Of a stretch of 64,000 bases of DNA, positions 38,498-46,455 are shown piece after piece. The DNA is from Mycolicibacterium sp. BiH015. Lineage in GTDB: Bacteria > Actinomycetota > Actinomycetes > Mycobacteriales > Mycobacteriaceae. The notes under the pieces were generated by a model that had not been told where the DNA came from, did not search any database, and saw only the letters and a program-made list of their open reading frames with translations. The first letter of the stretch is position 1. Each line of letters begins with the position of its first letter. The DNA lies in the NCBI RefSeq assembly GCF_027706845.1, contig NZ_JAQGCZ010000009.1, positions 179,472 through 243,471 on the forward strand, written 5' to 3'. The position numbers and the translations under genes were made by a program.

Positions 38498-38573
38498 CAT
38501 TCTCGCACCCCTGTGCGAATGTGCCATGCAGCATCTGGGGACGACATACGTGGAATGTGTTGCCGTGGAATGT
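38498..38573. other. Candidate oriT region
   Basis: Just upstream of the relaxase gene. A stem CATTCtCGCAC / GTGCGAATG (one bulged T, loop CCCT) spans 38498-38521, followed by two cgtggaatgt direct repeats (38549-38558 and 38564-38573). MobF oriTs are commonly next to the relaxase gene and have such an inverted repeat near nic. No nic consensus assigned. Confidence 0.4.
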
Positions 38574-38697
38574 ATCTGATGCATAGGGAGATAGTGGGAA
38601 TCGGTGAGGAATGTTGTGAGACTGGTGAATGCAGTAGAGGGATGGTGTGATGAGTAGGTGAGGGGTCGTGGTGTTGCCGACGAGTAAAACGTTCGAT

Positions 38698-41100
38698 TTA
38701 GTCTTCTGGTGAACGCATCCACGGAGCACGATAGTGCTGCTCGTAGTCCTTACCCGTGCGCTCCAGGTATTCGCTGAATGCGGAGTCAACAGCCGCTTCG
38801 CGCGATCCTCCGTCAGTCCCACCTATCTGCCACGGTGACCCGTCACCGTAATCGGTTCTCCACTCAAAAACATCCTGCTGGAGCAGGGGGCCAACGCATT
38901 CGAGGTCGTAGAGGTGTTCGGCTGTGAGGGCGAAGTGGGGCCGCCCATCGGGTGCTGCCTGGATCTGCCAATCGGCACTACAGTTGGCCGCACGGTCGAG
39001 AGTCGCTACGAATGTGGCACGGGCGCCGACGCGATCTGCCGCTTTCCACAGGTTTTCGAGTGTGTCGGCACGCAGCCCGCGAGCCGTTGCCTTGCATTCG
39101 CCTACGAGGAGCGCACCGTTTCGCAGAACGACGAGAACGTCAGCTTCGGCTTCGACCGTCTGCGAGCCAGGCTCACGGAACTCCACACCAGGGTAGGCGC
39201 CGTATACAGACTCCTTACGCAACACCGACGTGACGTATCGCATCGCGAGTACGCAAGGCAGGACGTCGTGGCTCATCGCCCGGAGCAACATCTCGCTCGT
39301 CCGGTAGCGGTATCCGATTTGATTAAGTTCGTGAGGGTTCCGAATTGTACGACCGCAACCGTGGCACGAGAGGGTGGGGAATGATTCAGATAACGGCCTC
39401 CACTGCTTCTGACCGCACATGGTGCACTTGGCCTCGACACCTCGAAGGAGCAGCCCGCCAGTAAGCGCCCAATTGATCCATTGCTGAGCCGCAGCGCGCG
39501 ATACCCGCAACAATGTTTTGAGCTGGTCGAATGTCGGGTAACCGACTTCTTCGGAGTCGGGCGCACCAACCGCCCTATTCAACCGTTCGAACAGGATCTG
39601 GTAACGATCGCTCGCTTCATCGGCGTTTGGCTCTGCAAGGAACTCGTTGAGCCGGCGCCGCACAAGGCTGACGCTGCGTCCCCGGGTGAGCTTGTCTAAT
39701 GCGGCCGCTACGCCGGGAGACGCGAGCATTGAAAGGTTCGGTCCTGCTGCCCGAATGAGTTGTTCGGCCGCTCTGCCGGGGGCACTTTCAAGGAACTCCA
39801 ACCCGCGGTCTGCACCGAGAGCCACCATGACTTCTCGCCCGGCCGGAACCCGAATGGTTTTATAGCTTCCCGGTTTTCCGCCCGTGGTGATGTGCCCCTG
39901 AAGATAGTAGGCATCGCCGTGCCATTCACCGTGGCGGATCGTGGGTGACGTCGGCACCGGATCATCGATGAGCACGGCCTTGCGTTTCATCCAGGATCCA
40001 TAGTGCTGTCCGAGATAAGACCCGCCGATTGTCTGAAGATCCGTCGGCGAAAAAGCGGCGATTGCCGCTTTACCGCGCTTAAAGCGCGCAGTCTCGGTCG
40101 AGACAACGCAATAGCCGCCGATGGGTCGCATCAATTGCCATGGGTCGATCACCTGCAGCCCGGTACCTGCAGCCAGTGATTCGAGATCTGCGGACGGTAC
40201 TGAAAAGGACGTGAGAGTGCGATTGTCAGTGAAACCAAAGTATTGGACAACGCCCGCGCCCAGGAGCTGTTCCAGATGATCTTCGGTGCTGTCTGACATC
40301 GGTATGGCAAGCGGCAACCGTCGTGGATGGAGGAAACGAGCACGAAGATTCCAGATGAGTGCAAGGTCGTCGACGCTCCCGGGCACATAGACGACGACGA
40401 TATTCGGCCCCACCTCGTGAGCGGTTCTGTCGTCATCCCACTGAAAACGTGACGACGCGGGGAAGCTTTGGTTGTAGGAACCCTGCAGGCCCGTAGGAAG
40501 TTTGGACCGGGACAGGTCGACCGCTGATGTTGCGGACAAGTCTTGAAGTAGCGCCAGCAGTCCGGCAAGGCTTCCCTCGCCCTCCACTCCGCGGATCGTC
40601 AGGACGTCGTCGAACGTGAGATCATCGCGCAGGTTGTTCCAGCTGTTCTGGCGATGCGGGTACGGCGAGAGATCACCGAGGAGGCTCAGGTAAGAAAGAT
40701 GCCAAGGATCCTCTGGCGGCAGGCCGCGGCACGTCTGGACCACGGGTTTGGCCTCTAGCTCGACGAGTACGCGAATGAGCTGAGCCAGACTGGGGCCTTC
40801 GGGGTCGGTGTACTTCCGCCTCTCGGCGTCGTCGATCAAATCTGTTTCTATGATGCCGTCTATGTTGCTTTCGTAGAGGATCCGGGCCCACCGGCTGTCG
40901 ATCGGATCGTCCAGAGAAGTAGGCAGCAGCGGCATCGCTGCCCCGCCCCACGTTCCGCACAGATCGGTAACGGCGTCCGTAGCTGATCGGTAGTCCCCGC
41001 GGTCGACCGCCCGCGCCCCGGCCCGGGGTCGCAGCTGGGTTGTAATGAGCCGGTCGCCATCCAATGGATCCGCGGTGAGTAAGGGCCAAGTCTCAGCCAT
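38698..41100 (-). CDS. 800-aa protein with zinc-binding segment and PD-(D/E)xK-like nuclease motif
   Basis: I do not recognise the full-length family. The N-terminal ~500 residues lack known motifs (VVVYVPGSVDDLALIWNL is a distinctive strand-helix segment). Around residue 555 a winged-helix-like stretch (LLRVSRAAAQQWINWALTG) precedes a four-Cys zinc site (CTMCGQ and CHGCGR). Residues ~665-700 read EAEADVLVVLRNG and GALLVGECKATARG, matching the E/D...ExK core of restriction-type nucleases. The C-terminal ~60 residues are acidic. It sits between relaxase and higBA in a mobile element, so a defence role is plausible. Gene start ATG 41100 is uncontested. Confidence 0.75.
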   Translation of the reverse strand: MAETWPLLTADPLDGDRLITTQLRPRAGARAVDRGDYRSATDAVTDLCGTWGGAAMPLLPTSLDDPIDSRWARILYESNIDGIIETDLIDDAERRKYTDPEGPSLAQLIRVLVELEAKPVVQTCRGLPPEDPWHLSYLSLLGDLSPYPHRQNSWNNLRDDLTFDDVLTIRGVEGEGSLAGLLALLQDLSATSAVDLSRSKLPTGLQGSYNQSFPASSRFQWDDDRTAHEVGPNIVVVYVPGSVDDLALIWNLRARFLHPRRLPLAIPMSDSTEDHLEQLLGAGVVQYFGFTDNRTLTSFSVPSADLESLAAGTGLQVIDPWQLMRPIGGYCVVSTETARFKRGKAAIAAFSPTDLQTIGGSYLGQHYGSWMKRKAVLIDDPVPTSPTIRHGEWHGDAYYLQGHITTGGKPGSYKTIRVPAGREVMVALGADRGLEFLESAPGRAAEQLIRAAGPNLSMLASPGVAAALDKLTRGRSVSLVRRRLNEFLAEPNADEASDRYQILFERLNRAVGAPDSEEVGYPTFDQLKTLLRVSRAAAQQWINWALTGGLLLRGVEAKCTMCGQKQWRPLSESFPTLSCHGCGRTIRNPHELNQIGYRYRTSEMLLRAMSHDVLPCVLAMRYVTSVLRKESVYGAYPGVEFREPGSQTVEAEADVLVVLRNGALLVGECKATARGLRADTLENLWKAADRVGARATFVATLDRAANCSADWQIQAAPDGRPHFALTAEHLYDLECVGPLLQQDVFEWRTDYGDGSPWQIGGTDGGSREAAVDSAFSEYLERTGKDYEQHYRAPWMRSPED

Positions 41101-41189
41101 TCGATCACCACATCAGAGTCCGCATGTTGACACAATGCGACACACCCCATCGGCCCCGGCCGCTGTAGGGCATGCCCAAGAATCGCCGA

Positions 41190-41477
41190 CTAAGCGATCC
41201 GCTCAATACTGGCCAGCGCCGCCGTCAGATGCTCACGTGCGACCTCGGCGTCGTACTGCGCCTGCATATTAATGAAGAACATGTCACTCAGACCCAGGGC
41301 ACGGGACAGCCGCAGCGCCGTGTCAGCCGTGATGCTCCGCTTCCCATGGACTATCTCGTTGATGCGGCGAGGAGGGACATCGATCGCCTTGGCGATTCGG
41401 TACTGCGTAATACCCATCGGCTCAAGGAATTCCGTCAACAAGATCTCGCCAGGGTGAGTCGGTGCGAAGTCAGCCAT
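41190..41477 (-). CDS. higA: HigA-type antitoxin (XRE family)
   Basis: 95 aa. THPGEILLTEFLEPMGITQY then RIAKAIDVPPRRINEIVHGKR is the typical HigA/VapI helix-turn-helix, with the LGLSDMFFINMQAQYD C-terminus. AAAGGAGA before ATG 41477 overlaps the toxin stop region (12-bp gap), so toxin and antitoxin are translated together. It would neutralise HigB and bind the operator upstream of the pair. Confidence 0.9.
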   Translation of the reverse strand: MADFAPTHPGEILLTEFLEPMGITQYRIAKAIDVPPRRINEIVHGKRSITADTALRLSRALGLSDMFFINMQAQYDAEVAREHLTAALASIERIA

Positions 41478-41489
41478 TGCTTTCTCCTT

Positions 41490-41771
41490 TCAGTGGTAGT
41501 CGACGAGCTCGACGTTGGAGGCGCCGCTGGCGCTCCAGGTGAAGCAGACACGCCATTGATCGTTGACGCGGACGCTGTACTGTCCGGCGCGGTTGCCGGA
41601 CAGCTTCTCTAGCCGGTTGCCTGGTGGGACTCGCAGGTCGTTGATGTTCTCGGCCGCATTGATGAGGACGAGTTTGTTGTATGTGAGTCTGCTGAGTTCG
41701 GGGCTGAGCTTCTTGACGTAGCGGCGCTGCCAGATCGCTTCTGTGTCCTTATCCCTGAACGAGCGGATCAC
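41490..41771 (-). CDS. higB: HigB/RelE-type toxin
   Basis: 93 aa from GTG 41771. MIRSFRDKDTEAIWQRRY, ARGLEKLSGNRAGQYSVRVN-like core (RLEKLSGNRAGQYSVRVND here) and QWRVCFTW are hallmarks of the HigB/GraT mRNA interferase family. Toxin precedes antitoxin, the usual higBA order. It cuts ribosome-bound mRNA when free. Catalytic Arg/His-like residues: Arg in RLEKLSG and Arg in QWRVCF. Confidence 0.9.
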   Translation of the reverse strand: MIRSFRDKDTEAIWQRRYVKKLSPELSRLTYNKLVLINAAENINDLRVPPGNRLEKLSGNRAGQYSVRVNDQWRVCFTWSASGASNVELVDYH

Positions 41772-41781
41772 GGCACAATAG

Positions 41782-41802
41782 TAACGTTAGGCGTTATTAA
41801 CG
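41782..41802. promoter_or_regulatory. higBA operator with TAACG/CGTTA half-sites
   Basis: TAACG at 41782-41786, CGTTA at 41792-41796 and TAACG at 41798-41802 form two overlapping inverted repeats (CGTTA-T-TAACG is a perfect palindrome). They lie 10-30 bp upstream of higB GTG; a TATTGT hexamer is 3 nt before the GTG. Confidence 0.6.
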
Positions 41803-41908
41803 GCAAGCGCTATCATCCTTGAAGGCTGGGCACCAAAGAAAAATGTGCATATCTACGTCATAGGGCCGAAATACAGTGGTGGAATACCGTCCAACACGAG
41901 GGGACCTT

Positions 41909-42148
41909 ATGACCCATCACCACTCCCCAGGTGCAAATGAGCATAACGCCGTCACCGGGAGACCCATCAACGGCAGTTTGTTGCTCACTGTCTCAGAAGC
42001 CGCTGGTGCGCTTCGCATCTCGCGTTCCTCCATCTATCGGCTCTTTGACGCTGGTGAACTCGCCTGGGTCCAGATCGGTGCCGCCCGCCGAGTGACCTCA
42101 GCCGAGATCCACCGCTTCATCGCTGCCCATACAGAAGCGGCCTCCTAA
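41909..42148 (+). CDS. Excisionase/helix-turn-helix protein (Xis-like)
   Basis: About 79 aa from ATG 41909 with GAGGGG 5 nt upstream; GTG 41876 would add 11 residues. LLTVSEAAGALRISRSSIYRLFD is the MerR/excisionase-type winged helix, followed by GELAWVQIGAARRVTSAEI. It directly precedes the integrase (3-bp gap), a common Xis-Int arrangement controlling excision. Confidence 0.8.
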   Translation: MTHHHSPGANEHNAVTGRPINGSLLLTVSEAAGALRISRSSIYRLFDAGELAWVQIGAARRVTSAEIHRFIAAHTEAAS

Positions 42149-42151
42149 TGC

Positions 42152-43351
42152 GTGAGTGCGATGGCTGAGCGTCGGCAGCTACCGCCGCAGATTCGACGCG
42201 TTGAGCTGGCTCGGCGCGCCGGCAGCAAGCCGGTCGTGCGCTACCAGCTCACCGTGGACACCGGCGTAGTCGACGGCAAGCGCAAGCAGCTGCGCCGCCG
42301 CTACCGCACCGAGAAAGAAGCCCGCGCCGCGCTCGCCGAGATTCAGGGCCAAGTGAACTCGGGAACCTACGTCCAGCCGTCGACGCTCACGATCGAAAAC
42401 GCTTGTGCCGATTGGCTAAAATCACGACACAGAATTCGTCCGACCACCGCTGCGGGCTATGAGTACGTGCTTCAGCCGGTCCGCAGCGAGCTCGGCGAAC
42501 TCGCGGTACAGGATCTGACTCGCCGTCACATCGATGAGCTTCTCGTCCAGCTTCGCGAGGGCACTCTCGTCCGGCCTGGCGGGAAAGCCCGTAAAGCCTG
42601 GAGCGCGCGATCCTGCAACTACATGCTGGGAGCGCTATCCCAGGTGCTGGATCAGCTTGTGGCCGAAGGGCGTTTGACGCGAAACGTCGCGTCACGGGTC
42701 GACCGAGTGCCTGGAAAGGCCAAGTCGCTTCAGACGTTCACGCCCGAGCAGGTGCAGGCAGTCTTGCGAGGTATCGCCAAAGATCGAAACCGGCACGCCT
42801 GGCACCTTGCCCTCGCGGGCCTTCGCCGCGGCGAGATCGCCGGCCAGCGATGGACAGACATCGATCTCGCGAACAAGACACTTCGCATCGGTGCCACTCG
42901 CGTCGATGTCGGCGGTCGTGCTCTCGATCAGGATGAGCCCAAGACCGCACATGCTGGCCGTGTGCTGCCGATCCCGGACGCGCTCCTGGCGGAACTGACT
43001 GCAGCCCGCAACCGGCAGGCAGCAGAGAAGCTCGCCCTGGGGGAGGCTTACTCCGATCTGGGCTACGTCGTCTGCAACGAAGCCGGCGAGCCCTATCACC
43101 CGTCAACGATGAGCACGCTGTGGCAGGCCGCCATCCGTGATCTCGACGTGCCCCAGATCCGTCTGCACGACGCTCGCCATACCTGCGCGACGCTCATGCA
43201 TCTGCAGGGTGTCCCGATCGCACTCGTCGCCGCATGGCTCGGCCACGCCGACGTCTCGTTCACGATGCGGACCTACGTCCACGCTCAGCCCGAGGCGCTC
43301 GCGCTCGCCGCGCGGAGCTTTGCTCCGCCTCTGGCGAATGCCGGCGACTGA
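42152..43351 (+). CDS. int: Tyrosine site-specific integrase
   Basis: 399 aa (GTG 42152; ATG 42161 also possible). It has an N-terminal arm-binding region, a core-binding region (ACADWLKSRHRIRPTTAAGYE), and a catalytic domain with Arg in LAGLRRGEIAGQRW, HxxR in LHDARHTC, a third His in LGHADVSFT and Tyr in TMRTYVHA. It targets the tRNA-Pro site 128 bp downstream. A truncated copy lies at the left end of the element. Xis-like gene upstream. Confidence 0.95.
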   Translation: MSAMAERRQLPPQIRRVELARRAGSKPVVRYQLTVDTGVVDGKRKQLRRRYRTEKEARAALAEIQGQVNSGTYVQPSTLTIENACADWLKSRHRIRPTTAAGYEYVLQPVRSELGELAVQDLTRRHIDELLVQLREGTLVRPGGKARKAWSARSCNYMLGALSQVLDQLVAEGRLTRNVASRVDRVPGKAKSLQTFTPEQVQAVLRGIAKDRNRHAWHLALAGLRRGEIAGQRWTDIDLANKTLRIGATRVDVGGRALDQDEPKTAHAGRVLPIPDALLAELTAARNRQAAEKLALGEAYSDLGYVVCNEAGEPYHPSTMSTLWQAAIRDLDVPQIRLHDARHTCATLMHLQGVPIALVAAWLGHADVSFTMRTYVHAQPEALALAARSFAPPLANAGD

Positions 43352-43390
43352 AAAACTTCGCACACCCGTGCGGTGACGCCCGCAAACGTC

Positions 43391-43409
43391 TGTGACAATC
43401 TGTGACAAT
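43391..43409. repeat. Paired tgtgacaat direct repeats near the right end
   Basis: tgtgacaat at 43391-43399 and 43401-43409 (10-nt period). They match the left-end gtgacaac pair and are candidate integrase arm sites. A single ggtgacaatt is at 32475-32484 beside the integrase relic. Confidence 0.5.
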
Positions 43410-43437
43410 TTTCGAACTGTCGAACTTGCGTTCGGCA

Positions 43438-43460
43438 CCTGCTCTTCAGAAAAGAGCAGG
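43438..43460. terminator. Hairpin between integrase and tRNA-Pro
   Basis: CCTGCTCTT and AAGAGCAGG form a 9-bp stem with a 5-nt loop. A TTTTCT run follows on the plus side within 15 nt, so it may terminate the integrase transcript; the tRNA runs towards it from the other strand. Confidence 0.5.
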
Positions 43461-43478
43461 TCGAAGACCTTTTCTGCG

Positions 43479-43552
<74 letters not shown>

Positions 43553-43653
43553 TGGTGCCTCCGGGATCGCCGGCAGGCGGACGAAAGCTTACAACAGCCT
43601 GACCCCTGGATCCCAACCGCGTCGGCCGCACCCGAGATGGGTAAGACGGATGG

Positions 43654-45144
43654 ATGGCGACCACTCGCGATGAAACGCCCCTGTGGCTGTTCGCCGACCA
43701 ACTGGGTCCGGCGGTTCACGGCGGTGAACACGCCCATCGCGAGGTCCTGCTCGTCGAAGCGGCGTCGGCGCTTTCGAAGCGCCGCTATCACCGCCAGAAA
43801 TTGCATCTCGTCGTGTCGGCGCTCCGTCATGCCGATCGCGACCTCGGCGACCGCGCGACCCTGCTGCGCGCCGACACCTACACCGAGGCCCTCACCCGGT
43901 TCAGGCGGCCAGTGCTGGTGCACGAACCCACCTCCCACGCCGCCGAACGCTTCGTTCACCGGCTACACAAGCAAGGCCTGGTCGCCGACGTGCTGCCCAC
44001 CCCAACCTTCGCGTTGCCGCGCAAGGAGTTTGAAGAGTGGGCCGGACAACGCACCCGATTCCGGATGGAGGACTTCTACCGGGATCAGCGTCGCCGATTC
44101 GACGTGCTGATGAACGGCTCCGACCCCGTCGGCAATCGATGGAACTACGACGAGGACAACCGCGAACCTCCGCCGCGGAGACAGCCGACGCTGGACATCC
44201 CGGCCCCCTACAAACCCCGCGAGGACGACATCGACGAGCAGGTGCGCCACGATCTGGATCGAATGGATCTCGACACCATCGGCGCTGACGGCCCGCGCCT
44301 GTTCGCCGTCACCCCCGCCGAAGCCAAGCGGGCGCTGACCCGGTTCATCGACCACAGGCTCGCCACCTTCGGCCGCTACGAGGACGCGATGCTGGGCGAA
44401 GACTGGGCGATGGCGCACTCGCTGCTGTCAGTGCCGCTCAACCTCGGAGTGCTGCATCCGCTGGACGCCGTGGAAGCCGCCGAACGCGCCTACCACGACA
44501 AGAAGGCGCCGCTGGCAGCGGTGGAAGGCTTCATCCGGCAGATCCTCGGCTGGCGCGAGTACATGTGGCACCTCTACTGGCACTTCGGGCCCGATTACAC
44601 GGCCAAGAACGAACTCAACGCGCGTACCCACCTGCCCGACTGGTGGGCCGACCTCGATGCCGATGCCGTCTCGGCCCGTTGCCTGCACGATGCTCTAGCC
44701 GGGGTCCGCGACCGCGGCTGGACCCACCACATTCAACGGCTGATGATCTTGGGAAGCCATGCGCTGCAACGCGGTTACCGTCCTGACGAGCTCACCGAGT
44801 GGTTCGCGACGGCCTACGTCGACGGATTTCGTTGGGTCATGCCGACGAATGTCGTCGGCATGAGCCAGCACGCCGACGGGGGTCTGCTGGCCACCAAGCC
44901 CTACACGTCGGGAGGCGCCTACATCAACAAGATGAGCGACCACTGCGGCGACTGCGAATTCGACCCGAAGAAACGTCTCGGCGAGGATGCATGCCCCTTC
45001 ACCGCCGGTTACTGGGCGTTCACCCACCGCCATCGCGATCTACTCGCCAAGAACATGCGTACCCGCCGCGCGGTGTCGTCGATGGAGCGGCTCGGCGACC
45101 TCGAAGCCGTCTTGGAGCAGGAGTCAGCGCGAGAGCGTTTCTGA
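43654..45144 (+). CDS. Cryptochrome/photolyase, FeS-BCP (prokaryotic (6-4) photolyase-like)
   Basis: 496 aa. PLWLFADQLGP at the start is characteristic of the FeS-BCP/CryPro class, not classic CPD photolyase. The Cys residues for a [4Fe-4S] cluster are in SARCLHDA and DHCGDCEFDPKKR, LGEDACPFTAG. FAD/DNA-binding helical domain: GWREYMWHLYW, MSQHADGGLLATKPYTSGG, YINKMSDHC. These repair UV (6-4) lesions or act as light receptors. Placed immediately after tRNA-Pro; 101 bp between. Confidence 0.9.
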   Translation: MATTRDETPLWLFADQLGPAVHGGEHAHREVLLVEAASALSKRRYHRQKLHLVVSALRHADRDLGDRATLLRADTYTEALTRFRRPVLVHEPTSHAAERFVHRLHKQGLVADVLPTPTFALPRKEFEEWAGQRTRFRMEDFYRDQRRRFDVLMNGSDPVGNRWNYDEDNREPPPRRQPTLDIPAPYKPREDDIDEQVRHDLDRMDLDTIGADGPRLFAVTPAEAKRALTRFIDHRLATFGRYEDAMLGEDWAMAHSLLSVPLNLGVLHPLDAVEAAERAYHDKKAPLAAVEGFIRQILGWREYMWHLYWHFGPDYTAKNELNARTHLPDWWADLDADAVSARCLHDALAGVRDRGWTHHIQRLMILGSHALQRGYRPDELTEWFATAYVDGFRWVMPTNVVGMSQHADGGLLATKPYTSGGAYINKMSDHCGDCEFDPKKRLGEDACPFTAGYWAFTHRHRDLLAKNMRTRRAVSSMERLGDLEAVLEQESARERF

Positions 45145-45470
45145 TTCGACGTCGCTTCCAGCAGGCGGGTGACGTCGCGGTGACGCCGAACGCCATCCCC
45201 AGCGCGCCGTCGACCAGCTGGGCTCCGATACCGACGAGCGTGAAGATGACAAGCGAACGTATGGGACTGCGTTCAACGGGGGGTCGCGACGAGCGACGAG
45301 GCGAATGGGGTGGGGAGTCAGGGACGCCGACAACACCACTCGTCGAAAGCCATCAAGCGACGCGACGGCCAGAACGGCTCCAGCGCGGACACATCAGACG
45401 GCGCCGGCGTGAGCACGCGTTCAGCCATTGAGAGTCCCATCGTCGAGTCCTACCCAAAACCGTGCACAAC
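45145..45470. other. 326-bp stretch with a TSUP relic and a possible 40-aa ORF
   Basis: Holds a transporter relic at 45170-45268 and a minus-strand frame 45318-45440 (MGLSMAERVLTPAPSDVSAL then EPFWPSRRLMAFDEWCCRRP) with no recognised homology. Nothing else seen. Confidence 0.4.
45170..45268 (-). pseudogene. N-terminal relic of a TauE/SafE-type (TSUP) transporter
   Basis: Reads SPIRSLVIFTLVGIG then AQLVDGALGMAFGVTATS, the first membrane helix region of TSUP proteins. Then it runs into unrelated sequence (PACWKRRR) and the photolyase end. A full TSUP protein lies next to it at 45471-46253 but is not the same subfamily by its N-terminus. Confidence 0.55.
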
Positions 45471-46253
45471 TCACACGGTCAGCAAGCGCCACAGCCCGAT
45501 CAATCCCACCACCACGATGACGCCACGCAGCATGCCAGGAGATAACCGCCGTCCGTAGTGGGCGCCGACGAATCCCCCGATCAGAGATCCGACGGCGATC
45601 AGACCGGCGGCCGTCCAGCTGATCCGATCGAAAGCGACGACGGTGTAGGCCACCGCGGCCACGATGTTGACGATCAGCGACAGCAGGTTCTTCGCCGCGT
45701 TCATTCGCTGCATGTCCTCGGGCAGCAGCGCTCCCATCACGGCAATCAGCAGGATCCCCTGGGCCGCGGTGAAGTAGCCGCCATACACGCCGACGGCGAA
45801 AGTCCCGGCTACCAGGGCCGTCATCCGGGCAGCCGACACGTGGTCGGCGGACTGCCCGCCTGCCTCGGCCCGGCGTTTAGCCCAGGCCTGGATGCGCGGT
45901 CCGAGCACAACCAGGACCAGCGCCAGGATCAGCAACACGGGCACGATCTGGATGAACACCTTCTCCGGAAGGTGCAGCAGCAGCCACGCCCCGCCTCCGG
46001 CACCGATGAACGAAGCCGGAATCTGCCACTTGAGTCGGCTCCACTGCCCCCGCAGCTCGCGTCGATAACCCCACGTCCCCGACACGCCGCCGGCAACAAG
46101 GCCGACTGCGTTCGACATGGTCGCGGTGACCGGCGGGAAGCCGAGGGCTACCAGGGTTGGGAAGGTGATGAGCGTGCCGGAGCCCACGAGGGCATTGATG
46201 GCACCGGCACCCACACCGGCGAGGGCGACGAGAACCATATCGAGGATGGACAC
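45471..46253 (-). CDS. TSUP family (TauE/SafE) membrane transporter
   Basis: 260 aa, about 8 membrane segments. AGVGAGAINALVGSGTLITFPTL carries the first family motif and GGYFTAAQGILLIAVMG the second. The family exports sulfite/organosulfonates or other anions. Substrate cannot be assigned. It stands alone, convergent to der's side through the repeat array. Confidence 0.87.
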   Translation of the reverse strand: MSILDMVLVALAGVGAGAINALVGSGTLITFPTLVALGFPPVTATMSNAVGLVAGGVSGTWGYRRELRGQWSRLKWQIPASFIGAGGGAWLLLHLPEKVFIQIVPVLLILALVLVVLGPRIQAWAKRRAEAGGQSADHVSAARMTALVAGTFAVGVYGGYFTAAQGILLIAVMGALLPEDMQRMNAAKNLLSLIVNIVAAVAYTVVAFDRISWTAAGLIAVGSLIGGFVGAHYGRRLSPGMLRGVIVVVGLIGLWRLLTV

Positions 46254-46343
46254 TCACCCGAGCCTATCGGGGCTCAGTCGCGCGCCTTCGCCCGGCCGCA
46301 ATCGGTTGCGCCGCTCCGACGGCCGCTGCATACACCGACGAGC

Positions 46344-46455
46344 CTTCGCTCCGCGTCTATGGTCGCTCAGCTAGCGCTTCGCTCCGCGTCTAGGGTCGCT
46401 CCGCTAGCGCTTCGCTCCGCGTCTAGGGTCGCTCCGCTAGCGCTTCGCTCCGCGT
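46344..46455. repeat. 33-bp tandem repeat array (3.4 copies) at the der 3' end
   Basis: Units at 46344-46376, 46377-46409 and 46410-46442 and a partial unit to 46455. Copies 2 and 3 are identical; copy 1 has 2 differences. The unit contains the RGAKR-stop codons of der and a CGCTAGCG palindrome. Confidence 0.9.

Noticed and set aside
37910..38650. 246-codon plus-strand frame over the relaxase start
   Set aside because: Antisense to the relaxase domain and covers the oriT-like hairpin; no motif.
46344..46455. CRISPR array
   Set aside because: The repeats are contiguous with no spacers and derive from the der 3' end.
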